Below, piece by piece: positions 5,083 through 5,124 of a stretch of 5,124 bases of DNA. Origin of the DNA: an uncultured Actinomyces sp. (GTDB taxonomy: Bacteria > Actinomycetota > Actinomycetes > Actinomycetales > Actinomycetaceae); the NCBI GenBank assembly GCA_916719935.1, contig CAKAPY010000117.1, positions 1-5,124 of the forward strand, given 5' to 3'. The notes under the pieces were generated by a model. That model saw nothing but the letters and a program-made list of their open reading frames with translations. It made no database searches and was not told where the DNA came from. The position numbers and the translations under genes were made by a program. Positions within the stretch are counted from its first letter, which is position 1, and every line of letters starts with the position of its first letter.

Positions 5083-5124
5083 TCAGTCGACGTCCTCGTG
5101 CCAGATCTGGCGCATGGGAACGCC
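5083..5124 (-). CDS. C-terminal end of a convergent gene, product unknown (partial)
   Basis: The - strand reads GVPMRQIWHEDVD and then TGA (5085-5083), with 12 of 13 codons ending in G or C, as in the neighbouring genuine genes. The stop would lie 12 bases beyond that of the second acetyltransferase, a normal convergent arrangement. Thirteen residues are too few to assign a family. Confidence 0.4.
   Translation of the reverse strand, partial: GVPMRQIWHEDVD

Noticed and set aside
1..5124. CRISPR array, tRNA, rRNA, insertion-sequence ends or transposase
   Set aside because: I looked for regularly spaced repeats, tRNA arm and TTC loop patterns, and paired terminal inverted repeats, and found none.

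Overview
The window joins two regions of different character. The left part, up to roughly position 2700, is comparatively AT-rich, with many AAA, ATA and TTA codons. It reads as part of an anti-phage defence or otherwise acquired island. The right part, from about 2720 onward, is clearly GC-rich with strong G/C preference at third codon positions, and looks like the resident chromosome. GC-rich housekeeping-type genes, short AAGGAG-type ribosome sites and a zinc-type macrodomain protein suggest a moderately high-GC Gram-positive such as an actinobacterium (Bifidobacterium- or Actinomyces-like). That assignment is an inference and I cannot name a genus.

Left region: the window opens inside the last 100 codons of a UvrD/Rep-type helicase on the + strand. 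Its motif V (SKG...) and motif VI (YVGVTRA) are readable and resemble those of defence-island helicases such as GajB of Gabija; the neighbouring gene that would test this lies outside the window. After a 278-base gap come two + strand genes of unknown function. The first encodes a 333-residue protein with two transmembrane helices and a large cytoplasmic C-terminal domain. The second encodes a 219-residue soluble protein. They sit 104 bases apart and are probably one cassette. Positions 2349-2721 hold no convincing gene, only a doubtful 50-residue reading frame, and this gap contains the composition boundary.

Right region: a full-length zinc-dependent macrodomain protein (ADP-ribosyl hydrolase family) lies on the - strand. 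It is divergent from a GNAT acetyltransferase on the + strand. Their shared 194-base intergenic region carries a 7-bp-stem inverted repeat overlapping a TATAAA box, a possible operator. A second, unlike GNAT acetyltransferase follows after a 241-base stretch that holds what may be a decayed gene. The last bases are probably the 3' end of a convergent - strand gene.

How the genes might work together: the helicase and the two unknown genes could belong to one or two defence systems. The macrodomain protein and the two acetyltransferases concern removal of ADP-ribose and addition of acetyl groups, but nothing in the sequence proves a shared pathway. The best candidate for something undescribed is the membrane protein plus soluble protein pair at 583-2348.
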